A DNA stretch of 64,000 nucleotides from Isoetes taiwanensis. Taxonomy: Eukaryota; Streptophyta; Lycopodiopsida; Isoetales; Isoetaceae. The notes below the pieces were generated by a model, which was not told the DNA's origin, did not search any database, and saw only the letters and a program-made list of their open reading frames with translations. Location of the stretch: NCBI GenBank assembly GCA_021234155.1, contig JAJEKV010000063.1, positions 1,272,947 to 1,336,946 on the forward strand. Direction: 5' to 3'. A program made the translations under genes and the position numbers. Positions 47,160 to 56,699 of the stretch are shown piece by piece (positions within the stretch are counted from its first letter, which is position 1; every line of letters starts with the position of its first letter).

Positions 47160-48718
47160 TAAAAAAAAAAAAAAAAAAAAAGCTTAAAGATCTACAATAG
47201 GTTTAGAGTAGTTAGATCAATTTGACTTTTGAGCAGATTACTCTAATAAGTTGGTTTTATGTTTATAGGATGGTCTGGCCAGACAACAGTACAAATGATC
47301 TCAAGAAAAGGGTTGTTACTAATGATTACCAAGTGTCATATGCAGGAGCATCCTTCTTCCATTTTTATTCATCTGCCTCAAAGCATTCCTACCATGTCCA
47401 TTCAGCCTTCTATTCTTTTCTTCCATACCTTAACAGCACTCTGCAAAATCACCTTCACCATCATAGCAGAGTTGCAAGGTTTTGAGACTAATTAGTTTGT
47501 GTATTTCCATGACAGGTGCACTCTTCTTCCATTTTTTCATCTGTCATAAGTAGCCCTACTTTCCATTCAAACTTCTTATTCTTGCTTTCATTCCCAAAAG
47601 AAGAAAAGCACTCTGCAATTCATCTTTACCAACATAGCAGAGTTGCAATTTTGAAGGTCAGGAAGAAGACATGCATTTTTCTTGTTTTGGCGAAATCTCA
47701 ATACTTGCACACTCACTTCATCTCCATTCCATCACCATCCTGTCATGTTCACATTCACTCCTGCCTTTTTTCACTCACCACACTCCACTCACATCATTCC
47801 ATCACCACATTCACATTCATTTCATCAACATCTGCACTTCACACTTTCACTCCACCACTTAGGCACCTTGGCACAAGTTGAAGACCCCTCCCTATATTCA
47901 CTTTTGGTACTATATGGCTGAGGGGACCAGCCATTTTCTTGTTTTGGCGAGATGTTGCCCCCAAAGGGCAACATGCTAATTATGGTCTATGCATTTAAAC
48001 TAGGTCAAATTGCTTTGGAAGACTAGGTCAAAGATTGGAAGACTTGGTAGTCAATGTTGATGTGGAGGTCCAAGAGATGCTTACTTTTCAAGTCAACAAG
48101 TACTCAAGTTAAAAAGTTCACAAGAGATTGGAAGACATCTTTTGAAGATTGGAAGTTAAGAGTTTGGAAGACCCCATGGTACTTGATTCCACCCCTTAGC
48201 CATTCTTATCCATTTTTATTCATATTCTATTTTTATCCTTTGAAATTTCTTAGCCATTTTTCCCTACACCTATATTATCTTTTGTTCACCCTTGCATACC
48301 CTATCATGCTTTGCCCAATTCCTTCTTTTCTAATGCATCCTTATTCCCCCATAAGTTATTCCCACCATTGCCACTATATCTTTTACCCTTTTACTTCCTA
48401 TGCCACATTCTTGCAAATTCCCTTAGCCTAAACCTTCTTGCAACTTCTTATACCCTTATGCCTATCTATCATTGTACCATAAGAAGCCATGTTATATGTA
48501 TACCTTATGGAATATTCCCAATTATGATGCCCAAAACTTGTCATATCCCCAAAACATTAGGGTTACCATTGCTTAAATGATCCACTTCTTCAATTTTTTT
48601 CATGAGTGACCCCTTAAACCATGGCCTAGCTTTTCAAAACTATAAAATACGGCACATTCCTGGTTTATACTTCAAGAAATACGGTTACCGTATCGCGCAA
48701 ATTCTCAGAAAATACAGC
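47160..48718 (+). mobile_element. Long non-coding 3' region of the gypsy element
   Basis: After integrase, a 21-A run (about 47,160-47,181) is followed by 1.5 kb of C/T-rich, gene-free sequence. It has a diverged tandem duplication of about 155 bp (47,350-47,480 and 47,515-47,655, sharing CTTCTTCCATTTTT and CATAGCAGAGTTGCAA). No clear polypurine tract is seen before the 3' LTR. Long 3' regions are known in Tat-type elements. Confidence 0.6.
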
Positions 48719-49854
48719 TGCTTCAAACCTAAATCTGGAAATGAGCTCGAATCACGCCGGAATCGAATTTTTAAGCTATAAAAAACTACCTAACCCGGAC
48801 TGAGCTCTTAAGCATCATATTAAGCCTAAATCTAAGCCCTAAGATGCCGGAATCATTAAATTCAAACTTATATACCAGGGGATCATTGACAGAAGTTTTT
48901 CGAAGGCCTAGAAGCGCTCAAACCTTACAGTGATCATTGCTAAGCAGGATTTGAAGGATTTGTGAAGACTCTGAGTACTCCCCAATCAGATCCAAAGAGA
49001 TTTGGTTGAATTTATCTTTAAAATTATTTGATGACCTGAAGTTGATATTTTCTTGCATTTGAAGTACTGAAGTACCACTATCCACTATTATTATGATTGA
49101 TTTACCTCCACATCAATGAAAATTTGATGCCAAGTTGAAGAAATTCTCTCTGATATGATTCTTGACAATTCTGTCTTTCAAAAAATCCTACAGAAAATTC
49201 CCCTATGCTCTTAATTGTTTTTGGTCCAGTTGCACTCAATCCCTGAGACATCTGAGACCCATATGCTTTGAAAAAACCAAAAAATTCCATTTACAACTCG
49301 AGTTAGCAAAACTTGCATTCTGTTTTGACTGTTCTTGACTGTATTTTGCAAAATCCTAATGCAAAAAATACTTCTGAGCATCCAAATGAAGATCTGATAT
49401 CATGCCCACACTCCAGGATACCCTTGTGATATATTGGCTTTGAAAATTCCCAAAAAAAGTGGTCAGAAACTCTAGTTCCATTTTCCTGATCACTGTTTTA
49501 CAGTTTGACTGCCATTGACCAATTTTTGACTCCACTTTAAGCTTGAATATCTCTCAGGATAATGATCCGACTTGGTCAGGGATTTCACCATTAGCTTCTT
49601 GCAAGTTTTTTGTGCCAGTCTAAATTGTCTGACCAAAAGATTCAATTCATTATCGACGGTACACCAATTTAAGTCAAGGTTCCATTTTCTAGAAATGGGA
49701 AAGGTATGAAAACTTTGAGTTTTTGACTCTTTTGATATATTTATCTTCCATAGACTGATCACCTTAAGTGATCTGGAGGTCCTAACCCCAATTTGGGTTT
49801 ATACTCAAGTTGGCTTATTGTGGTTGACCTTTGAAGATAGGTTGAGGGTCAACA
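48719..49854 (+). repeat. 3' LTR of the gypsy element
   Basis: 1,136 bp, TGCTTCAAACC...GGTCAACA. It matches the 5' LTR with about 3% difference. The flanking bases on the two sides (ACAAC left, CATCT right) do not form a target-site duplication. Confidence 0.88.
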
Positions 49855-50170
49855 CATCTCACCCACTCATCTCCATTTATAATGGCATGTTCAATGTAAG
49901 GAAACTCAGTCAGCCAATCTTCTCTGAAACAACGACCAATAACATATGTGTTCTTTCTTTTCTTCCGCAAACTTCTAGAAGATTCAAAAGGAGCATTGTC
50001 TGAAGGTACAACATTTGGTTGTGCATCCGTAGTGCATCGATTGAAATATCACCGTAGTCAGCGTTGCGCTAAAAGATAACCGGGTGTACATCCTTAGGTA
50101 CACTTGCGTAATCACTAATTCTTCTTTTGTCGGGACATTCTTGGTGTAAGACAAGACAAATGCCACACAT
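49855..50170 (-). mobile_element. hAT transposase, N-terminal part, on the far side of the gypsy insertion
   Basis: The minus strand reads RKKRKNTYVIGRCFREDWLT, then EFPYIEHAIINGDEWVRC. This is the start of the TTF-type zinc-finger region found at the N-terminus of KIAA1586/ZNF862-like hAT transposases. It is cut at 49,855 by the gypsy LTR. The C-terminal part lies at 39,530-40,617. The middle of the zinc-finger domain is in neither piece, so the hAT copy also lost sequence, perhaps when the gypsy element inserted. Confidence 0.62.
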
Positions 50171-50850
50171 CAGCCAAGTCAATCAAGGAGTAAATAGAAT
50201 TTAAAATAATTTGAAAGTAATGCTTTGGACCCAAAACAAAAACAAAAAATGCACTAGCATTATCTCTCTAATAACTTTTGGGTGGAGTCTTTAATACGCA
50301 TACAATACAAAGAATATGTCTATTGGGCTCTTTTTTTTTTTTTGTCTCAGGCCCATTGGTTTCCGAGACCCCCCCAAGTTCTAGATGAAAAAATCTCTCG
50401 CCATAATAGATCCCATTCTTGCCGGATTCTCTTCATCTATTTTGTATCCTCTCGCTTTTTTTTAATCCTCTGCTTGTATTATGTTTGCATATTGTCCTTC
50501 CACGCAAGATAGATGCCTTTCTATAATTCGGGGCTCTGCCCCATCTAAGTGCCCCAAAACATGGGCGGTCATTCTTCCGTCATGGTGGTGATCTCCAACT
50601 ATCTTTTGGCTCTTCCTTTCTAAATATAGTCGCGAAAAATCCATCAGAACTTCTTATTTTTGGCGTGTAAAATCACTGTGTAGCTCAATTTAACAAAAAT
50701 GATTAGTTACCTGCCAAAATTTTTCCTCCTCAGTAGGTTGGCCATCCACAATAGATATTATTTTTATATCCTGAAAACAATTATCCTTATTAGTTGTTGT
50801 TAGCAAATGACACATGTCACTAGGTGTTGCTGACATGGCACACGTACCAA
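50171..50850. other. Gene-free stretch between hAT and helicase fragment
   Basis: There is no coding signal. It includes T runs (50,331-50,343) and a small hairpin GGGGCTCTGCCCC (50,530-50,542), followed by ATCTAA. That order resembles a Helitron 3' end on the plus strand but lacks the T after CTRR, so it was not called. Confidence 0.45.
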
Positions 50851-50859
50851 ATATAGCGC

Positions 50860-53036
50860 GAACTTTTTGATCTCCTCTTTGATCTGCTGCGCAACTCCTT
50901 TAGTTGGAGTAATCACGAGCGCAGATGGTCCTGCCGCTTCAATCACAGGGGGGGAGTTTTGAAAGGTAAGCAAGCATGGGCAATCCAAATGCTGCTATCC
51001 TTTCCGAACCTGCCAATTCGTAGCAAAACAGAGTCAAGAAAGCACTTGAATCCTAAAAGCTTAATTAATTAAAGATCTCCTATAACCAAGTAGGAGTCAA
51101 AGCCCTAAAAACTAGTAAAAGAAAGTTATTGGTTTCAGCAATTCCAATGACATCTCTTTGCTGAAAACCAAGAGGTATAAGAGCCATCTGTATAGGCGAA
51201 GGCTTCTGATATCCAGCCTTATAGACTGCCTTTATAAGCTCTGTACTAAGGCTTCCTTCTTCCCAGCTACACATTGGTCGGGCTATTTGGGAACCCTTAA
51301 CACAAAAGAAAATAAAAGAAAGAAATGTCACAACTGGCAAGATACATATCGGATAGCTAAAAACAGGCAGCAGCCCCTCTTCACCTTGTATGAGATGTTG
51401 AGCTCTTCTTGGATTATACACTGAATCCCTTTTTGTCATTTCTTCTTCCTGTAAAAAGAAGCAATTGTGGGGATTTTTGAGGTTTCAACATTTTATACTG
51501 ATCAATTGAAGATGCTATGGAGGTACCTTTTTATCTGACCAATGTTGCACACCCACTTGCCTGTCGAATGTATCATAGACGTTAACAGTAGCCTCTTTTG
51601 CCTTCTGGGATTCTGCCTCTTCTGGCTTCTCTTCTACTTCCTCCCTTCCGTCTCTTTCACGGGTAAAGGCATTTCGTGTTTGCTAATAAAATTATAAAAA
51701 AATATGCCCATAACCGAATTTGTAGGTCCCTCTCATTTTTGGCAGCAAGCTGAACAAAAAAAATAACAAAAGGTTTATAAAGCTTGAAATGCTAACATTA
51801 TTATCCATGCTTATTTAGGTTTCAAAGTACTTAAATCAAAAGCAAAACCATTTTTTGCTCAGTTCGGTCCATCCCTTCCCAAAAACATTGTCCAAAAAGT
51901 GGTTGGTCTTCATGTGGGTCTTGACATCTACAAAAGCTTAGAACATTTAGCAAATAATACATTATGCCATTCACATGCAAAGCTGGGCTAAATACACACA
52001 ATGGGTTCATGTCACAAGACGTATCCTCCATATTATCCCAGTCAAATGACCTTTGCTTGACCTTCAGTTTTGTCACCTTCTTAGCTCCAAGGTACTGCAA
52101 ATGAATCTGGGCCACTCAAACAACAATACCAGTAAATCAACTAATAGAATGAATGCCACCATAAATATCTGCTCTTTAATAGCCTCTAGCTCCTTTTCAT
52201 GCTCTCTCTGAGCCTGCTTCTCGAGACATTCCCTCTCTTTATTCTTTGCTTCCTCTCCTCCATATGGTCTATCTCTATCTGAATGACAATGCAATACGAT
52301 ATAAAGCCTAGCTTAGGTAAGAATACCACACTAATGAAAAAGCCTACCTTCAGCCCGTTTTTTGTTGTTTTGGTTGAAATGCTGCCATTGCTCTTCAAGC
52401 CTAACAAAGAAAATCGTAGAATCAAGGAACCATGAGACATGACATTATAGAGCAAATCAATCATATATTACCTTCTCTTCTGTTGTGCTACCTCTTCTTC
52501 ACGTCTTTTCAAGGCATCCTGCTACCTCTGTGCTTTCGTCACAAATACAGGCTGCAATGCGGCTTCCTTGTATTTTTTCAAAATTGTTTCCAATGACAGA
52601 GGCTACATCACAAACAATAAATTAAACATAACCACCAAATAGTCAAGTTGATAGTTAACTTGGTTAAACCCTATGGTGTGAGCCTGCCCTAAGTAGGTGA
52701 ATAGAATCCTTAAGCTCTCCAATTAACCATGAATAAGGTTAAAACCCTAAACCTAAACATTTATTTCTAGGAATTAACAACATACCTCTATTTTTTTAGC
52801 TTCTTCAATCCTAGGGGTAGATTCCTTCAAGTCCGTAAGCTCCTCATTATATTCATTATAATCCTGTCGCGAACCTCGTGGCTCGTACTTCTGCTTCTAC
52901 GAGACGCTGTCCTATCTAAGCTCCGGGTTCTGCTCCTAAATACCGTATCCAAGCTCTGGCTTCTGCTCCTATTTGGGTCTTTTCTACACATGGAACTATG
53001 GTCGCGGTCCGGCAAGGGCGATGCTGTGGAGTCCAT
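50860..53036 (-). pseudogene. N-terminal half of a PRP28-type DEAD-box RNA helicase gene, with introns
   Basis: Exon-sized pieces in order on the minus strand match plant DEAD-box helicase 21, the homologue of yeast Prp28/human U5-100K that helps swap U1 for U6 at the 5' splice site in the nucleus. Pieces: an RS-rich segment (about 52,860-53,036); FVTKAQR with Arg/Glu-rich helix (52,475-52,600); EHEKELEAIKEQ (52,165-52,285); [17 protein letters not shown] (about 52,010-52,060); [16 protein letters not shown] (51,840-51,915); VYDTFDRQVGVQHWSDKK (51,530-51,590); the Q motif [20 protein letters not shown] with DVIGIAET (51,130-51,220); and PTKGVAQQIKEEIKKFALYL (50,855-50,915), a worn PTRELAQQ motif Ia. 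The Walker GSGKT is not where it should be after AET; DEAD and the C-terminal RecA domain are absent. Stops occur in several exons. Intron gaps are kept, so it was copied as DNA, not from mRNA. Confidence 0.75.
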
Positions 53037-53039
53037 TCA

Positions 53040-53718
53040 ATGACCATTACATAGGAGACCAATTGTATGTCATTAAAAGCACAAAACAAGAACCCTTCTA
53101 TCTGTTTATTTTTTTTTATAAAAGCTTTAAGTCCCTCCTTAGCATTGAACAACGAGTGACAATGACTATGGTTGCCCGTGGATTCATTAAATTATTTGGC
53201 AAATAGGCATTAACATTGATGGCTGAGTTGTGTTCTACATAGGGTATGTTTCAATGTACATTATCTTAAATTAAAACCCTAGTCAAAATTAAAGTAAGCT
53301 GTTCGGTTTGCATTTTGCTCTTTTGCTTCTTTCAAATGACGAGTCGCCGGGCCGTGTTGCATGATTTTGCCATTGTTTTTGTGCTAGATTAAGAATATTT
53401 TATTGGCGCAGACTAATAGCCTCATGAATGGATGATGGAGAACTTCCAAAGGAATTGGAGACTGGATCAAAAGATTGCGCCAATGCTAGAATAAAACTTA
53501 TTTTTTGCAACCAGTTGCGATCTGTTAAGTTTTTTGTGCCCCGAATGGGCTTCTCACTTTCCATTCCAGATTGTAGGCATATGCCACGGGCAAAGATGCG
53601 GTTGATATTCGCAAAAAAATGCAACCCAATTTCCATGTTGCATATACTTATGACATATGGGACATACACATGTCATATATGTCATGATAAAACTACATAT
53701 GTTATTATTAGTAGTAGT
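53040..53718. other. Flank of the helicase fragment, nothing recognised
   Basis: AT-rich sequence with short frames on both strands and no identifiable domain. It may hold the 5' leader of the helicase fragment or the flank of the element that carried it. Confidence 0.4.
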
Positions 53719-54047
53719 GTCGTTAAGTCTGACTTATGACATTTGAGACGTGTATTATGTATGACATATGAATATCATATATGTCACTATATTATATATG
53801 AATGTCAGGTTTAACTTATGGCATATGAGATGTATGTTATATATATATGACATTTAAATATGTTTCATATGTGTTACTAGATTATAGGTGAGACAAGTAT
53901 GTATTGTTACGTCTAGCTTATGAGATATACGACGTATGTTATGTATGACATATGAATATGTTATATGTGTCAAATATTGTATATGCTGTCAGGTTTGACT
54001 TGTGACATTGAATTGTGTGTTGTCTGACATATAAATATATTATATAT
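53719..54047. repeat. Four diverged ~90-bp tandem units rich in ATGACATATG
   Basis: Units start near 53,719, 53,813, 53,904 and 53,986 (spacings 94, 91 and 82 bp), each opening with a TGTCAGGTTTGACTTATGACAT-like phrase followed by GACATATGAATATRT. The array ends exactly at the GC foldback at 54,048. The first foldback copy at 28,912 also ends an AT-rich array. Confidence 0.7.
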
Positions 54048-54096
54048 ACAAGAAATTTATGGCGGCGGCCAAGGCCGCCGCAAACATTTCTTTTGT
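54048..54096. repeat. GC-core foldback (copy 2)
   Basis: Arms ACAAGAAAT...ATTTCTTTTGT surround the stem GCGGCGGCC/AA/GGCCGCCGC. It matches 28,912-28,960 in order and orientation; the central two bases differ (AA against TT). Confidence 0.7.
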
Positions 54097-54278
54097 TCAA
54101 CTCACAGTAAAAGAAGTTTTGTGCTAAGTTCTGGACATGCTTGAGATGCGAGAGAACATGCAGGAGTTGAACCTGCACTATTGCCGTATGTTTTGTGCCC
54201 ATAGGATAGATAGGTGCTATAACCGACCACCATGGGATTCCCACTATTGTCATGCCCTCTTCTTTTTTTGGCATCGAT

Positions 54279-54600
54279 GAAATGACCCGTGTGGGTTTTG
54301 GGCCTGGATGGGGATTGCCCCTTACCGACGGCTTGACCACTAGCCTCAGAACATGGCTTGCGATGTATGCTCTTTTCTTTTATTTCATTTTATTTTTGCA
54401 TCCGATGACAGCCAGCGGTTTTTGGGCTTTGGATGGGGGTCACCCACTACCAGTAGCTTGACCACTAGGCTGTTACCGCGATGGACGTTCTTTTTTATTT
54501 GTTTTTCATTTTATTTTTGCATCTAATGACCCGATTGGGTTTTGGGCTTTGGATGGGGTTTCATTACCAATAGCTTGACCACTAGGGACATCGATGTTAT
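54279..54600. repeat. Three ~122-bp tandem units
   Basis: Units start at about 54,279, 54,404 and 54,525. Each contains TTTTGGGCYTGGATGGGG, TAGCTTGACCACTAG and a CATTTTATTTTTGCAT tail. Divergence is about 15-20%. No coding role is apparent. Confidence 0.78.
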
Positions 54601-54718
54601 TTATTCCATTTTTTTGTTACTTTTTTTTCAATTTCTTAAAGAAAAAAGAAGGAGATAGGGGAATCCCATGGTAATCGATAGCACATCATCTATCATACAG
54701 CAGAAGAAGGAAGGTTTT

Positions 54719-54728
54719 CTCTCTCTCT

Positions 54729-54760
<32 letters not shown>

Positions 54761-54761
54761 G
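54719..54761. repeat. CT and T homopolymer tract
   Basis: A (CT)n run followed by about 30 T residues. It could be the poly(A) tail of a retroposed copy on the minus strand, but nothing recognisable precedes it. Confidence 0.6.
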
Positions 54762-54917
54762 TGGCGTACCTTATAAGACACCTCATGGAGCAAAAAGTGT
54801 AACTTTTTGTCAGATGAAGGATATGGAAAGATGGAGGGACGACCTTATTAACTTCTTCCGTGTTGTATAAAAAAGTCGCGAGAACCATAAGAAGGATATG
54901 AAAGACGGAAGAACGAT

Positions 54918-56300
54918 TTATGGATTTCTTCCGTGTTGTATAAACAATTGTTGAAGTGAAGACGAAGGAGGGCTAAGAAAAATGTACCGTATTATAAAAA
55001 GAAGTTCTTTGTAGGCGATATTCTTGGTGGTCCTCCCCTCGTGTTCTCCTTGAGGAGAATGAGCACGCCCTGCCTCCCTTGTGAAAAGTGTCGTGTATAA
55101 CTGACCATGTGCGAATACTTCAGTACGCAAGTCGATGACGACACGATCCAATGTCAATCCCTGGCAACTATTGAAGGTGGTTGAGTAAGACAGTCGAAGT
55201 GGTAATTGCCGCCTATGAATGGTCCAAGGCCGATTCTCCGGTTGATAGAAGAAATCAATTCTAGAGATTGGGTATGTACATACGTTATCTTGGGATGCAT
55301 CATCTAATACCTTCACCATTACAAATTTTTAAATTTACATTGATACGACCATAACTCTCGTGATTTTTCACAAGACTTTTCCATATCTAGTCGTTTCATA
55401 ATGTGACATATAGCCCTACCTTTAAGTTCGACTTCGTGGTTGGGTATCCTGATAATGTGAAGTTATTAAGAAAATCTGATGTTGCATAAGGATGGTCGTG
55501 TATGATTTCATCTTGCTCGCTGACGTGGTCATGGCTATAATATGTCTTATCATGATTAGGAACTCTATTAAGAATACGATCATTGAAGTTGTCACACTCC
55601 TATTGATCGGCGATAAGAAGTTGTGTTTCTTGCATGTTGTTGGATTCTGAAGCGGGTTGGAAGGTACAAAAATTCAACACCATCTCATTTCGTTGGTAGT
55701 TATATCGAACATATCTAGTGAGACCGTGGACCCTTCCCAATCTTCCTATCGCGCATCAACAAATCGCATTAGTTCCGGGTCGCCCGCATTACGACGGGTT
55801 CTTCTAATCTCAATACATAAAACTTTTCCATAGCGGTGATGACTTTATGGATGCGTTGTAGGCTGCGTTCTTCCCTCCCTTGGACAATGTGAGCAACCCG
55901 TCTCAAGTCTCCACATAATAAAATGTTCTCAAATGGGGAGAGATTGTTTCTGCACAATCGTTGCAATAGATGATTGACGCTTTCTATGACAGCTTTGTTG
56001 GCTATTGAAATTCATCCGATGATAACCTGTCGCACAAGCATATATCCGCCGCCTAATCATGTTCTATCATCGATCAAGCCCAGAGATTATTTTCTTCCAC
56101 GGGATTTGAAGAGCGAATTTGCCATTCTCCTCCGGATATTGACGACTGCTAATGCACGCCTAGTACCACATGGAAGTAATATGCCCTCGATTGCCTCAGA
56201 TGGGCGAGGCATATGCAGTTCAATAGGGAATGTTTTTCCTCCTACCGCTTTCCATCGATGAAAATAGGTGGTCACTTCTTTGTGGTAATTCCAAACCATC
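54918..56300 (-). mobile_element. Helitron helicase (Pif1-like) region, decayed
   Basis: The minus strand encodes the C-terminal helicase of a Helitron protein. RRQLPLRLSYSTTFNSCQGL, TLDRVVIDLRTEVFAHGQLY (about 55,080-55,200) match the last helicase motifs (A.T.NK.QGQT/FSHGQLY.A.SR pattern of Pif1/Helitron). Upstream, NLSPFENILLCGDLRRVAHI VQG (about 55,860-55,950) is the Walker B-like GDFRQ motif region. IELHMPRPSEAIEGILLPCG (about 56,170-56,230) lies further upstream. The frame is broken by many stops. Rolling-circle transposition is the known role of this protein. Confidence 0.72.
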
Positions 56301-56699
56301 TACGAACAAAGTTGTATATCTCCTTTCCGGGTCATTTTTTCATTATACTTGCCATCGGCATCCGCAGTATTTAGATACGCCTCATGGTCAAAAAATTTTT
56401 GCAACTCATGCATGACTTCTTCCAAGACGAGGTTGCAAGTAGAGGCGAGAATGCCATGATATTAGTACTATGTTGTGTGTCAAAATATTATTGATTAAAT
56501 GAAGGGATTCATTGAAGGCGGTTGTCTCATCATTTGGATATTCGCACCGTAGGGTCGACACTCATTGGTATTCGAAAACCTAGTCCATACCTTCAATTGT
56601 CGGACCTTGGTCTAGTAGTGCAAATATAGCAAAAAGAAATCGCAGCTTGTGTAGGATTTAATGATAAAGAACCGCTTCTTCCATAACTAACGATGTTTC

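Larger units (their letters stand above)
40618..49854 (+). mobile_element. Ty3/gypsy LTR retrotransposon inserted in hAT
   Basis: A 9.24-kb plus-strand element has two 1.14-kb LTRs. The order of parts is gag with a zinc-knuckle, protease, an RNase H-like domain, reverse transcriptase, the usual RNase H, integrase and a long non-coding 3' stretch. The LTRs differ by about 3% by eye, which at a commonly used plant rate of 1.3e-8 per site per year means roughly one million years. It is broken by about ten interruptions but all parts are in order. Family traits (reverse transcriptase block, integrase after RNase H) place it in Ty3/gypsy, nearest a Tat-like lineage because of the extra RNase H, although that domain is in an unusual place. 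Confidence 0.85.

Noticed and set aside
40618-49854. Five-base target-site duplication of the gypsy element
   Set aside because: The five bases on the left (ACAAC) and right (CATCT) do not match; similarity of CAAC to the LTR's own CAACA end is coincidental.
50530-50560. Hairpin GGGGCTCTGCCCC followed by CTAA as a Helitron 3' end
   Set aside because: It is on the plus strand, opposite to the nearby Helitron gene, and the base after CTAA is G rather than T.
54130-54230. tRNA-like T-arm (GCAGGTTCAACTCCTGC on the minus strand)
   Set aside because: No matching acceptor stem, D-arm or anticodon stem could be folded around it, so neither a tRNA gene nor a SINE is supported.
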